The notes under the pieces were generated by a model. It saw only the letters and a program-made list of their open reading frames with translations, had not been told where the DNA came from and ran no database searches. From Periplaneta americana (lineage: Eukaryota; Arthropoda; Insecta; Blattodea; Blattidae), in the NCBI RefSeq assembly GCF_040183065.1, contig NC_091120.1:73138708-73202707 (forward strand): a stretch of 64,000 bases of DNA. Direction: 5' to 3'. Of this stretch, positions 21,882-33,805 are shown piece by piece. Positions within the stretch are counted from its first letter, which is position 1. The number at the start of each line of letters is the position of its first letter. Both the position numbers and the translations under genes were made by a program.

Positions 21882-22095
21882 CAGCTCATGCATTTTGTCA
21901 AGATACTCGTGATATGCAGTACGGGATCAACGTTTTGTAGAGTGGGTAAGAGTAGAAGGGAAGGTCGGGCGTGTGTCTACCGAGTTCAAGGCAAAGGCTA
22001 ACTCATTCCCCTATAATTCGTAAGTAGACTCATCCGATCTCGTGCGCAGCTCTATAAGAAGAGTGGGGGAGTGTCTGGACATAATGCATGAGCTG
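21882..22095. mobile_element. TA-flanked MITE, 214 bp
   Basis: TA|CAGCTCATGCATTTTGTC at the left and GACATAATGCATGAGCTG|TA at the right are inverted copies with one mismatch. The interior includes GTGTCTACCGAGTTCAAGGC. Tc1/mariner-type by target. Confidence 0.7.
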
Positions 22096-22128
22096 TAATA
22101 GTGACCAGGCGGTAGGAAATGTACAGAC

Positions 22129-22398
22129 CGATTATTTAGACCTGACAGCTCGGCGACGCGAAAGAGGGGAAGTAATAGGAGTAGTGGGGAGAACTCCGGA
22201 GTAGAGATAAGGGTGAGCGGTCAGTAAAGAAATGCAGCAAAGCTTAACTGTACTGGAAACACACCGCTCTATCGCACGGCGTGACATCCGATCGCTCTGA
22301 ATTCAAGTGACTGACTAACCCGAATACCCCGTGGCGTAACTTAATGGACTCGCCAGACCCAGGCGCACGCTGTCGGCGACTGTCAGACTAAATAATCG
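22129..22398. mobile_element. MITE, CGATTATTTAG family, 270 bp
   Basis: The ends CGATTATTTAGACCTGACAG and, inward from the right, CGATTATTTAGTCTGACAG are imperfect TIRs of about 28 bp that continue into a CGAC...GCG stretch. The body is GC-rich. Target duplication unclear. Confidence 0.6.
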
Positions 22399-22639
22399 TA
22401 CTGTATATTCAAGTGATGTTAAATTGTCAGTTTACATTGCTTACATGTATACCTATGCTTCATGTAGTAAGGATCATTCTTCATAATAATTCCAAAATTA
22501 AAACATATGACTTACGAATAATTAATATGCAAATAGTCATAATTTCTAATACGATATGGCTTTAAAAAAAGGTAACTGAAATACTTTAGTAAACATTTTG
22601 TATACAACGATATGTCTATCGTTACAACTATGTGTTCTT

Positions 22640-22960
22640 CCTACATGTCTTCCACTATTGTGCACGATATGTTCCATACGGTTTATCATCCTAATGAGCA
22701 TCACACGACTTCTCTGTTAAACTGTGTATAACTGTTCCGATGTTTGCACGATGTTCGTCTAGTAGACTCTAGACTCAGAAGAAGCATGGGTATGAAGAAC
22801 TCGCTTTCTTTCAGTATCCCCCACAAAAACGCATCGCACAACGACAAATCGGGACTCCATTAAGGATGCCGGGAAACATCTGTTTGAGCAGACTTCTATT
22901 CCCATAGCCCATCTTGTTAAAACACTTTCTTGTGAATATCTAGTTTGTTGAGCACACAAA
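22640..22960 (-). pseudogene. DUF4817/Tc1-type transposase C-terminal fragment
   Basis: A minus-strand frame gives WSPDLSLCDAFLWGILKESE (about 22795-22865), the SPDLxPxDFFLWGxLK signature around the third catalytic residue. Neighbouring frames are broken. It lies between small MITEs and has no visible ends. Confidence 0.5.
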
Positions 22961-23335
22961 GTGTGTCCATATATCCCTGAAAACGTTCAGCAACTTGCAC
23001 ACTTCCGATGTGACGTTAATTCTGTTTCCATGTCCATCCTGAATGAAGACGCATACAATCTTCGATTAGATACCTTTACATTGGGTCACCACGCATTATT
23101 TTTCTATTTACAAAAATCTGCATCTAAAAGCTTATAAATGATAAAGTAGACCTATTACGTGGCGGTATGTAATGAGACTCCGAGCAAATTCTTCCCTTTT
23201 TATTCTGTAAACCTTCAAACTCTTACTTCAGTGGTTCACCCACGCGTAACAATCGCTTCTAAACCTAGCCCTATTCTTCTTAATAGCAATATGCTCATCT
23301 CTTCCTTGCTTGCATATGGCCAGATGGGGTAGAAC

Positions 23336-23550
23336 CATAGACTACTCTAGTACGAGTGCATACAGTCACGAAGCTCAATACGTAGGGAATATGCATCCAA
23401 TGACAGTTGAACTTTAGTTGCTAGCCACTAGGATCGCTATTATCGCACAGTCTATTGTTCTCATAGAGCTCTGTATTGTTCAGTTGATAACCCCTTGGAG
23501 CATTATAATCGCGAGAAATGCAAAAAAATCATCTCAAGCTTCGTGATTGT
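23336..23550. mobile_element. MITE family CCACAGTCTAG, copy 1
   Basis: Body motifs CATACAGTCACGAAGCTCAA, CACTAGGATCGCTA and CTCAAGCTTCGTGA recur in four places in the window. This copy is flanked by GGTAGAAC on both sides (23328-23335, 23551-23558); the right TIR has lost its outer part. Long form, with an extra GCGAGAAATGCAAAAAA segment. Confidence 0.7.
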
Positions 23551-23819
23551 GGTAGAACTTTGACAAAATTCGCAAAGAAAAGTATAATTTCATATATACT
23601 GTACAAGAATTAATTTATCTCAGGAAATATATATATTTTTCCCCCTTGATATAACTTCACCGTCTCATGTGTAAGTTTGTTGCACACGATACACAACATT
23701 ACTACGGAAATTATGTGACTGTTCTCGAAGTGGATCCCCATCTATATTTTGTAACATCACAATACTTTATCTGCTCAGAAAGTCAAAGTGCAACCAAATT
23801 TTGCTCAACACAAGCTTTT

Positions 23820-23834
23820 CTTTTTCTACAGAAA
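23820..23834 (+). promoter_or_regulatory. Splice acceptor just upstream of the start codon
   Basis: A pyrimidine tract ends in CTACAG at 23826-23831, immediately before AAAATG. This is a convincing 3' splice site and implies a 5' exon, probably untranslated, joined to the first coding exon of the four-TM gene. Confidence 0.6.
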
Positions 23835-26800
23835 ATGACTTTCGAACTCCCGTGTGTGCCGGTTCTTAAGAAGTTCTGCTGGTGCTGCTGTACAGTCAAG
23901 CAAGCATCCGTAGTACTAGGATGGCTCGCAATGGTAAGTTTATCCACGTATCAGTACGTTCCGAATGTAACTGTTGGTAATAACAAAAACTCTTCATGTA
24001 ATTCTGCAGAAAAAGTAATCAGATGAAATTTAAATATGCCAAGATGCTCCGAGTAAAAACAGATTATATACTTGCTGTGTATTTAAGAAGTTTAGGACGT
24101 CGAAGCAAGTCCATCATGGGACTTGTGTTAATAGTCTTTGCAGAAAAAAGAAAACATGATTAGAGACTTTCCATTACCTCTGGTACAAAGAAGCGACACG
24201 TACGTTACTCGCTTGGAAACATGCCCACATTTCATGTGGACAACGTAAGGGACATTTCTTACAGTAATTATTGCAATTGTTACAGATAAATTTACCTTGA
24301 ATATTATAATGCTTCGCTTCTTTAGAGTAGGAGTTCTTAACCTTTTTTGGCCGAGACCGAAACTCAACTAGCTATTTTGAAGAAAAACAGTGCTAATGTA
24401 ATAAAACTATATAAATAAGTGTAGAAATTTATTATTATTTTTATAGAGACAGTCTTTTTCGTGTTTTCATTATTGCTTGTTAAAAATGCTTTATGAATCA
24501 ACATAAACAGTCACTGTTACCTCTGTACTCCACTTTTGTTTCACAGTGCGCCTATGTGGTGATATGTGTGCTGAATGCCTTGATCATCATACATTTCGAC
24601 GAGCTGCATGTGCCTCGGAAGTATCATGATGGTAAGTAAGCACTGCTTATAATATGGGAATCAGAAGTCAGTTTAAAAATTATTTATGAGTTAATGCAGA
24701 GATTTTTAAGATAAACCATAAATAAATTTTACACAAAAACATGATACGGTGCATCCACGCATACAAACCTAAACATGTTCAGAGAACTTCCAGAAAAAGT
24801 TTCTTGCACACATTTTAGCAAGACAATTGTTTCGGCATGCCGTCTAGCTTTATGTAGGCCTATAGACCTATCTCTGTTTCTCCGAATTATCTGTCCTATT
24901 TTTTTCTATTTCATATTTTGTTTACGAATAAATTCATCTGGGAATGGTATACGTGAAATAAGGGGTTCACAACCAGAGTGGACCAAGTCCTTTTGGAATA
25001 ATTTTGAGAAATTGAGTCTTAAAGTTCCTGGCTCATGCTTAGCAACCTTCACCTTCCGTAGGAAATGCTGCTCTCTTTGGAGTAACAAATGAGTTATGGA
25101 CTTGGTTTGTTCAATGACGTTATAGTTTGTTATGGCAATGAATAAGTATAAGTTTTCTTCATCCGAGATTGTATTAATCCACAAATTGACCACTGGTGGA
25201 CTTGGTCTACTCTGGTTGTGAGCCCTTCTATTTGAGAATATAAAATTGCGAGTTATTCAAAGTCAACTTAACGATTTTTTACATTATATAAAAGACAGTG
25301 ACGAATGAAACGATATAGTCAGTAGCCTAATGTCAAGAAGTAAAATTCCGCTTTCTGATTAAATCTGACCTTCAAGAAACTCTTCGAAATTATGCATTTT
25401 ATTGTATAAGAATGGATATATATATATATATATATGCATGCCAATATTTTTCTGTCGAAATAGTGTACTGTATAATTCGAAATTTTTTAGAAAATATATG
25501 TAAAAAAAATACACACTCGTGCAGTGTGCTTTAATGTAAATGACTTAAATGATGTCATGTGTTATCCATATTCATTACAACACTTACGCTACCAATACAA
25601 GAAAACAATTCGAACAACTTTCTTTGCTAACGTTAAATTCTTGTACTGCCTGCTCCACGCTTCGAAATTGTGAATGCAGATGAGCCAATCACATGCTAAC
25701 ACCACAGTCTAGTATATACAGTCGCGAAGCTCAATACGTAGTAAATATGCAAACATGAGATAGTTGCTCACCACTAGGATCGCTAATATCGCCTCATTTC
25801 AGGCAATGCAACATATAACCGTCACAGTCTATTGTTTCTAGCACCCTCAAAACTCAAGCTTCGTGACTGTATATAGTAGACTATTCTAACACACTAAACA
25901 ATAGCATTATATATCCCATCCTTAGCCCTTTACTGCGGTAGTCACTTTATAACTGTACGAAACCTATTGACAGTGGCGACAATTCCAATAGGACACTATT
26001 TTCGTTAAGACCAAATTATGTCCTGGCTTTGAATTATTCTAATGTAAGCTTCGAAATTCGAATTAAATGTCAATTTTAACACTTGTTTAAATAGAAATTT
26101 CAAGGAGGATAAACATTTATTCGAATTATCCAATGTGGAGTTAAACTATTTCTACTACAATGAAATTTACTTAAAATCATATGCAAGTGTTTCATAATGT
26201 TAAATGCATTAAGCATATAATCCGGGCTGTAATACACTTTCTCCAAATCAGTGCACTTAAAGTTAGACATTTATGTAAAACTGAAGACTTAAAATTTAAA
26301 CATGACTGCTATAGGCCTACTTTATTGCGAAGTTTCGATTTAAATTCCTAACACCGATTATTCCTAATTTTCTGTGGATTTTCTCAATTTCTTCATTATC
26401 TTAAAATACACTGTAGCAATATATGTGGCCACTTTCGGTGGCCTAACGGTTACCAACCGAAGTTTGCGGGTTCATAGCCGGCCAAGAGTGATTTATGTTT
26501 AAATCCAATATAAATCCACAATTTGGCTTTCTTCCGAAAGAAAATACAAGTCAAAATTAGGTGGTAGCACACTGAATCCATAAGCTTATCTGTGACCTAA
26601 TGTGCTCGCATAATTTAAACATTTTAAGGAAAACAGTGCATTCATCTTGAAATACGTACTCTATCTTCACAATGTCTCCCTTACCTTGCAGGTGTCGAGA
26701 GTCTTTATCTGACAATGCTGATCATATGCGTCACCATCACTCTGTTCAACGGTCTACTCTTACTTGGCATCCACTCGGTAAGTGATGAAACGTCTTCAAT

Positions 26801-28826
26801 AGAAATGAGAAGTATGCAGTACATGGTCGCTTTATCTACCACCATTTACTACAACCTATAAACAGTATGTCACACTTCATTCTTTGGCATAATATCTTTC
26901 CAACACAGCTTCGTTTCTTATTATGTTTGTCCATTTCACACATTCCATTCTTCTCCATAACATTTCAAATGTTTCCATTCGCTTCTCTTCACTTCGTAGT
27001 ACTGACCATGTTTCTGCCCCATATAATGCTACACTCCACAAAAAGCACTTCCTTATTTTCCTTAGTTACTTTTCCAGATGACCACAGAAGACGCTCCTTT
27101 TCCTATTAAAAGCTTCCTTGCCATTGCTATCTTCCTTTTGACTTCCTGGCAGTAGTACATGTTATGCTTATACAGTAGTACACCCCAAGTATTTGAAGTT
27201 GTCCACTTGCTCTACTGCCTCATTTAGAATTCGCAAGTTTACCTTCTTTATTTATTATACTATAAATGCCTCACTCATTGACACTAGTTTTTCTTTACAG
27301 GAGAAGCCGTCTTTAATGCTGCCGTATCTCCTGTTCAGCCTCTTCCTCTTCGTTTTCACATTGATGGCTATTCTGTACTACGGAATTTCAGTATTAGCAC
27401 ATGACAGAACAAATGGACTGATTACAATCTTCGTGGGCCCTCTCTTCTATGGTAAACAAAAATCACATCATTAAAAATAATACTAATAGGTGTCTTCTTA
27501 CAGCAAGACAGAAAATTTGTGGAGGAAGCAGTCAAATACAATATAGGGTACGAGTAGTTTCATTCTCCATAGAAAGTAAGATACAATTACAATTTTATAT
27601 GATGATACTTCATGTTAGTTGAAATCAGAATTAAGTACTGTATTGCAGATCTTCGAGATTTTGTATCAAACGAGGACAATAGGCGTACTCATAGCCCAAT
27701 ACTTACTGTTGTTGAGTTTCTGAGCTTCATAAACAGTGGAATTACAAGTGTTCATGATTGTGAATCATTCAGATTTTAATATTGTTTTGGTGAATTTTAA
27801 AGTAATATTTCCTCGTAAAGTAATAGGTCATTACCGTTACTTTTTAGTAAAACCATAATAAAATTTAAATATAAATAATCTTAGGAATTTTTTAAAACAA
27901 ATTCACTGAGCCCGGTTCATAACTGTAAGCATGTGATTTGTAATTAGTAGAAATTCTGCTTCTGCAGTTGGAAATTTGCAGAATAATCAACACAATTTCG
28001 GATAACCTTAAGTATAAAAACAATTAATTTCAATTAAAATATAATGTACTTTCATTAAGTCGTTCTTGGTGAACAAATGGCTATTGTTCTTACCATTATA
28101 TCCAAGGTTCGCATATTTAATCTCAGTTAAGGACGATGGGTTCCTTCTGGGGCAAATCAAAACTTGATGAGCTACCTCACATAAATGAACTATCCCCGAA
28201 TGAGAGGAATTCAGGCATAATTTACCTATTGTTTCTCTCCCAAGTCAAAATTAAATTATGCTAGGCCTAATCATCAACCTCACCTATGTTAAATACAATA
28301 AATGAAATTAAAAATTGTTCAATCTTATGACATCAATTTAATATTAACATCTGTTAATGCATGTTAAATATTAAATAATAATATAATAATAATTATATAA
28401 GAGAAAACAAAAATTCCACTATGTAATTTATATATCGTAGAAGCAAATTATTGAATCTGATGATGCCGTAAAAGGCGAAAACGTTTATATTATTTATTGT
28501 ATTTAATAACTAACTTATCAGAAAATCAAAAAATGAATTGTAAAAAAAAGAAGAAATAAAACTCATCTATGTTGCTACTATTGGGGATAATGAATTCTAT
28601 CTTACAGATTTCCTTCCCCCTCAGAAATGGGAGATCTAAGTGACCATAGGCTATCTGAATGAATTAAATAACCAATCAGTATTTCTTTTTTTCAGTTATT
28701 GGAGCTTACTTCTGGATCATAATCTACAGTCATTATCGTCAACTTGAAGAGGAAGTAAACCCTAAGCGTGGAGTTCAATATGAGAAGTATATCACAAACA
28801 CAAAGCATTATCCAGACACACCATGA
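23835..28826 (+). CDS. Four-TM LAPTM4/DUF4728-like membrane protein, five coding exons
   Basis: I read five coding exons: 23835-23933, 24547-24631, 26692-26777, 27301-27451 and 28696-28826 (TGA at 28824). Every intron is GT-AG with good donors (GTAAGT in the first three) and pyrimidine-rich acceptors. Intron phases are 0, 1, 0, 1, giving 183 residues without interruption. The N-terminus has a Cys cluster (FCWCCC, residues 14-19), then hydrophobic helices at about 24-48, 65-88, 98-122 and 130-152, and a polar tail ending YPDTP. A short Cys-rich N-terminus followed by four helices is typical of the insect DUF4728 family, related to LAPTM4 endolysosomal proteins; a role in endolysosomal membranes is inferred. 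The start ATG lies four bases after a strong splice acceptor (AG at 23830-23831), so at least one upstream exon exists. Introns carry MITEs, a SINE and a LINE fragment. The model is firm; the exact family is less certain. Confidence 0.85.
24961..25228. mobile_element. TA-flanked MITE in intron 2 of the four-TM gene
   Basis: TIRs AGGGGTTCACAACCAGAGTG and, inward from the right, GAAGGGCTCACAACCAGAGT, both continuing to GACCAAGTCC, bound 268 bp with TA on each side (24959-24960, 25229-25230). The shared TTCANA...GTGGAYCAAGTCC layout links it to the 8.4-kb MITE. Confidence 0.75.
25702..25886. mobile_element. MITE family CCACAGTCTAG, copy 2
   Basis: Left TIR CCACAGTCTAGTATATACAG; the right end inward reads AATAGTCTACTATATACAG. 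CTAACAC lies on both sides (25695-25701, 25886-25892). Short form (about 185 bp), in intron 2 of the four-TM gene. Confidence 0.78.
26429..26640 (+). mobile_element. tRNA-derived SINE in intron 2 of the four-TM gene
   Basis: GGTGGCCTAACGGTTACCAA is an A box-like head; GGGTTCATAGCC is a worn B box; the body (GTGATTTATGTTTAAATCC) is related to the 7.8-kb family. Confidence 0.55.
26880..27180 (-). mobile_element. LINE fragment in intron 3 of the four-TM gene
   Basis: Minus codons give ALYGAETWSVLRSEEKRMET then FEMLWRRMECVKWTN, IIRNEAVLERY: the LYGAETW thumb signature of a non-LTR reverse transcriptase of a family different from the 41.7-kb one. It lies antisense to the host gene and ends before the exon at 27301. 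Confidence 0.65.
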
Positions 28827-29099
28827 ACTAAACTCGTACAAAATGTGATTCGTAAAAACTTATGATGAGTATTCCTTCTACAAACTTTGTGGCTGACGGA
28901 AAAAAAGTGTCAAGTTCATTAACAATGCTTCGTGTCATGAGCTGATTCTTATCTGTTAGGAATATATATTTTTCAGACCGTGCTTACATAATATTCAGAG
29001 ATGTAAAATACAGTAATTTGCTTAATTATATTATTGAAAAAATTCCTCACATTTCACAAGATTCTGAACAATGTTTCGATGAACCGATAGAAATATTAA

Positions 29100-29165
29100 C
29101 AAAATAAAATTTAAAATCAATTGCAGTAGGCTATAGTATAACGCTGAATAAAAAATAAATAAAAA
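29100..29165 (+). terminator. Candidate polyadenylation signals of the four-TM gene
   Basis: AATAAA words at about 29103 and 29146-29160 (overlapping AATAAA runs) lie 280-330 bases after the stop codon in AT-rich sequence. They would give a 3'UTR of about 0.3 kb. AT-rich DNA makes such words common, so this is only a candidate. Confidence 0.35.
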
Positions 29166-29468
29166 TACATTGAAATCCAAATGTTTTCGGAAATTGGTTC
29201 TTAAGCATGCTCTGATAATATGATAAACTAAAAGAAGGCAAGGATATTTAATAATCTGAAATTTCTTACCGGTACTCAGTTTTACTAACAGGTGAAGAAA
29301 AACTATTATGTTGTAATGAAATTTAAGTGTGATACTTTTTATATGGCACTAGACTGAATAATCTAACCACACGAATAGACATTTTACACTAGTCTTAACA
29401 ATACAAGTGATTGTTTCACAAATCACAAGATCTCGGTGGCTAATACATTTGTGCTAATTCATTTAATT

Positions 29469-29650
29469 CAGAGACGTAAAAATGTGACTCGCGGAGTGAT
29501 TTTCCCTCATAACCTCCTCCTATCGTGCACGCGATGGAATTGAGTTAGGTTCGCGTGGCTTTGACATGAACAACCCCTACCTTAGCGTCACATCAGTGCG
29601 GTAGAGGGGAGTAATACGTCACGCACAATTTCCTCTCATTTACATCCCTG
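29469..29650. mobile_element. hAT-type MITE, 182 bp, perfect 8-bp target duplication
   Basis: ATTTAATT occurs at 29461-29468 and 29651-29658. TIRs read CAGAGACGTAAA and, inward from the right, CAGGGATGTAAA. The body is GC-richer than its surroundings. It lies about 0.6 kb past the stop codon of the four-TM gene. Confidence 0.85.
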
Positions 29651-29658
29651 ATTTAATT

Positions 29659-31649
29659 CAATGAATAACCTAGTTTATAATATATTATAGCTAGTGACTA
29701 TGAGCAAAAATGTAAAATCTGTATACGACCATTTGCGATTTTTTAACAACATTATCTACATTTACAATGATATTATAAATCAACAACTTAGACCTACCAT
29801 ATAGGCTACTGATTGTCAACATAATATTAATTATTAATTTACAAGAGAATCAATTGATACAATCTCTTATGGATTAATAAACTGGAATCTAAATTTAGCC
29901 TAAATTAAACTTCCGCAAAATAAAGTAGGCCTATATTTTTTCAGTATGGTATTAAATATATAACTGAATATATATACCGGTACCGTGACTGAAAAAATTG
30001 ATTCATTTGATATTAATATAATCATCATTTTAAGGTTGTCACAATGGACATACAATTTAAAATGGTGACCACCGATTTCATAAGAAGTCACTTCAAAGTT
30101 ATTCTAGCTCAAACATAATCTTGTTTTTAGGTAATAGGCCTAATTATACCTGTTACAATCATGAAGGGTACAGGGAAAATATATCAGGGCCAAATAAAGA
30201 ATATTTTTCAGCAGAGAAAATTTAAAGTTCAATCCTAATCGTTCTTACATAGTGTTCAAATTTAAACAACGTGTTTCTCGTATGCTAATCGTTCATGCTC
30301 AGTAATATTCAACATGATACACTTACATATTTGTTACATATTGCAAGTAATAACTCGTTTTTAACTTTTGGTGGACGATGATCTTTTTCTCCTGTACCAT
30401 TCAATTTGTGTATAAAATATGGATGTTTTTATCTAATAATAGTGAGATCGAAAACAGACGAAGAATGATCGCGAATGGTAATTCTTTATGAATCATGGGA
30501 ACACAATACGTTTGACAAATTAATGAATGTGTTGAAAATTGTGGATATGTGCGTGCGTGTGGAGAATTATTTTTTGTTATGTTTAGTTATTTTTATACTA
30601 CATATTACTGTACAAATTAAATTATAACTTTACTAGTATTGTATTTAATATAAATAAATGTAATTCATCTGATTTATTTTCATATAAAATATTGCATAAT
30701 GAATTATGTTGATACGAATTATTGTTTTCCTGGAGAATAATCATTTCCCTGAAGTTTGTTGTAATAGCTTAGCTGCACTTGCACCCTTCCTATTCCGAAG
30801 ATCTGAATCCTAGCAATCAATGAACAGCTATATTCAAAACAAATGAAGTCATGTGCGTAAAAACGGTCTAATCCTAATTTCTTAAAAGAGGAAAAAAAAA
30901 AATTGAGTTTTAAAATTAATGCTACATGAAAAGAGCTATAAACATAAGAACTTTGATGCGATATACTTAACCTTCATGATACTTCCAGATGTTAGGCCAT
31001 TCACAAATAGTATCCCTTGCAGTGAAGAGATAGCACCACTAATCTGGAAATTTCTCATTTTGAGGTTTAGACCATTTTTACGTACATTTCTTCTAATTAA
31101 ATCAACTTTTCATTATTTCGAGAAAATCACAAGGAAAAACTATTTATCCCACAAGTTTTACACTGTTATGTAATTAATAGCTTATAACATCATCACATGA
31201 GTCCATATTCACATGTAATAATTGGTTCCACGATATTAATATAAACAGTCTGGATAACTTGTTATGAATTGAACTCAGGAATTATAACCTATTTTGACCT
31301 CAACAGAGTATCTAACATTTTTGTGCAATGAATACATTTTATCTCTACATTAATATTAATAACGATATGTGACGAATGATAGACAGAGAAAAACAAGAAA
31401 TGCGATTTATCCAAAATTGATGAACACTATATACCTTTGTGCAAAAACAAAATTATAAATTTATACTTTCACTAAATATTCTTTCTTGCCTCCACAATCG
31501 CTCTCTAACAATGATTATAACAATAACTGAATTAGTGACATAACATTAGAAAACCTATATACAATATTATTTTAATGAAAAATAAATTGTACCTTCGTGC
31601 AGTGCAAAAGATCATAACTTATATACCTTCAGTAAACATTCTATCTTTC
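29659..31649. other. No feature recognised
   Basis: AT-rich, with frames of at most 84 codons (30919-31173) that match nothing I know. Confidence 0.5.
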
Positions 31650-32335
31650 CTATACAGTTGCACGCTTCATCCCTATTAGCCCCAAATATTTTCCTAAGCA
31701 TCTTTGTTTTTAATTCTTTATTAAACAATAAAGCATCTTATTCTCGAATACCCTTAACCACTGTTCTTTTCTCAAAATGAGAGTTCGAGTTTCACAACCA
31801 TACAGAACAGCCGGTAATAGCCTATAACTGTTTTATAAATTCCAATTTTCAGCTTTTTTGAAACCAGACCAGATGACAAAAAGCTTCTCAGTCGAATAAT
31901 AGCAGGCATTTCCCATATTTATTCTGCGTTTAATTTCCTCTTGAGTGTCATTTATATTTGTTACTGTATCTCCAAGATATTTTAATTTTTCCACCTCTTC
32001 AAAGGATAAATGTCCAATTTTTACATTTCCATTTCGTACTACGTATGTTCTGGTCACCAGACACTATCATATATTTGTCTTTTCGAGATTTACTTCCTAA
32101 CCTATCTCCTTACTTGCTTCAAGTAAAATTTTCGTGTTTTCTCTAACAGTGCGTGGATTTTCTTCAAACATACCTCAACCGCATAAACAAGCAGCTGATA
32201 TCTCATTCAATTCCAAATCCTGTTTTCCTGGACTTACCTAATGACATATTCTACAGCAAAGTTAAAAAGTCAAGGTGATAGTGCATCTCCTTCTTTTAGC
32301 TCGCATGAATTGGAAAAGCGTTAGACCAGTGATAC
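31650..32335 (-). mobile_element. Older copy of the same RTE-like LINE
   Basis: Minus frames match the 41.7-kb copy but are broken: QLLVYA (YADD damaged), [40 protein letters not shown], and [13 protein letters not shown], then thumb-domain pieces. The right end extends further 5' (CELKEGDALSP). Both ends are truncated; the divergence shows it is older than the 41.7-kb copy. Confidence 0.75.
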
Positions 32336-33003
32336 TCATTATGTGGCTCTCAAAGACATTTATTCCAGTTCTTCAACTAAGAGGCCTATTACTATTACTA
32401 CTCTTTTTCTGAGAATTATTTTTTTAATTTCTATAATAATGTGCAACTGAAGAAAACTTTGGTTACCTTGCATCATTATTGCTATTGAAGGTTTTCAACG
32501 GCACGTACCTATTAGTTTTATTTTTAAAAAAAAGGTACCAGTAATGACATGTTTCAAGTGCTTATTATGTCTTGATATAATAATTGGTTAAAAATGTTTT
32601 TATATCAATAGACATGATAATAGCGTGCATTCAAATTTTGATAATAAGTATCCAAAACATCCTCAGTCAAGAATAGAAAAATTTAAAATATTAAAAATTC
32701 CCGTAATATCAAATAGAAAATAATGCATTCCACTGTCCATAAAAACGAACTGACAACAAAACATCGTACCACGAAGCAGAAATTAAGCCGTTCACAGATG
32801 CTGATATTGTTATGCAGTGCCTTCTAGGCCATGTGACAATTTATTTTCTAAATGTTCAAATTCAAAACAGAGTACAGGTGAAATGAAACAACAAATCAAC
32901 CTGCTCATATTGATATGATTTTGCAGAGGAGTAGCAGAGTCCGCCCTTCAACTTGAAAATACCATTACTGGGAATATGCGTCAGTTCTGTTACTTTATAT
33001 TGA

Positions 33004-33005
<2 letters not shown>

Positions 33006-33102
<97 letters not shown>
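33006..33102. repeat. (AAT)n microsatellite
   Basis: About 32 units with one TGA interruption near 33058. Confidence 0.95.
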
Positions 33103-33805
33103 CCGCTCATTTTGTTAAGCTTCAATACTGTGAAATGTATTGTGGCTCTCGGTAAATTACTATTTCTCACTTTTGACTCTCTTCTAATTTCTAGTGAGTA
33201 CCACTGCATTAGACAGAAACTGACCTATACGGATTCTGCTGTATGTTTCACTGAGACACATAGCTCTATTTTATTTTATCACGTAACGAAATTCATATTG
33301 AAGACCCTGGTGGGATATTCAGCTCAAAAATACTTAAAAATGGATTTAACTTGTTTTGAATATTAGTTACTCTCAGGGTTCTCGAAATCATTATTATTAT
33401 TATTTTTTTTTTACTTTCATAAGCAAATACTAACAGAATACTTAATATAATAACAACTAATATCCTCTAAATTTCTTTCCTGTTTGTCATTTCATCATTA
33501 TCCTGAACAAGCTTTCAACCAATAGTGCTGAATAAATGCCAATTCGATGCATGTGATTAAATCTATCTACACTCTCAAAATCTGTTACATTAAACAGTTC
33601 TCTAAAGTAGAAATATATATATTATAAATGTCACAAACCAGACGACTTTATAAAATTACATTGACCTTCCATATGATGCTGGTATTATATGAATGGATGT
33701 ATGACAGTTTTTCTTAACGTGGTCATAATGCTAAAATGACCTTCAAATACAGCAGGAAGACCAACTGAAAAGAAGTCGTAACTTTTCCAATAAAGAGTGT
33801 AACCA

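Noticed and set aside
24128-24367. Minus-strand 79-codon frame in intron 1 of the four-TM gene
   Set aside because: No recognisable domain and no supporting signals.
31833-32057. Separate small gene with [18 protein letters not shown]
   Set aside because: It is one surviving frame of the older RTE-like LINE copy.
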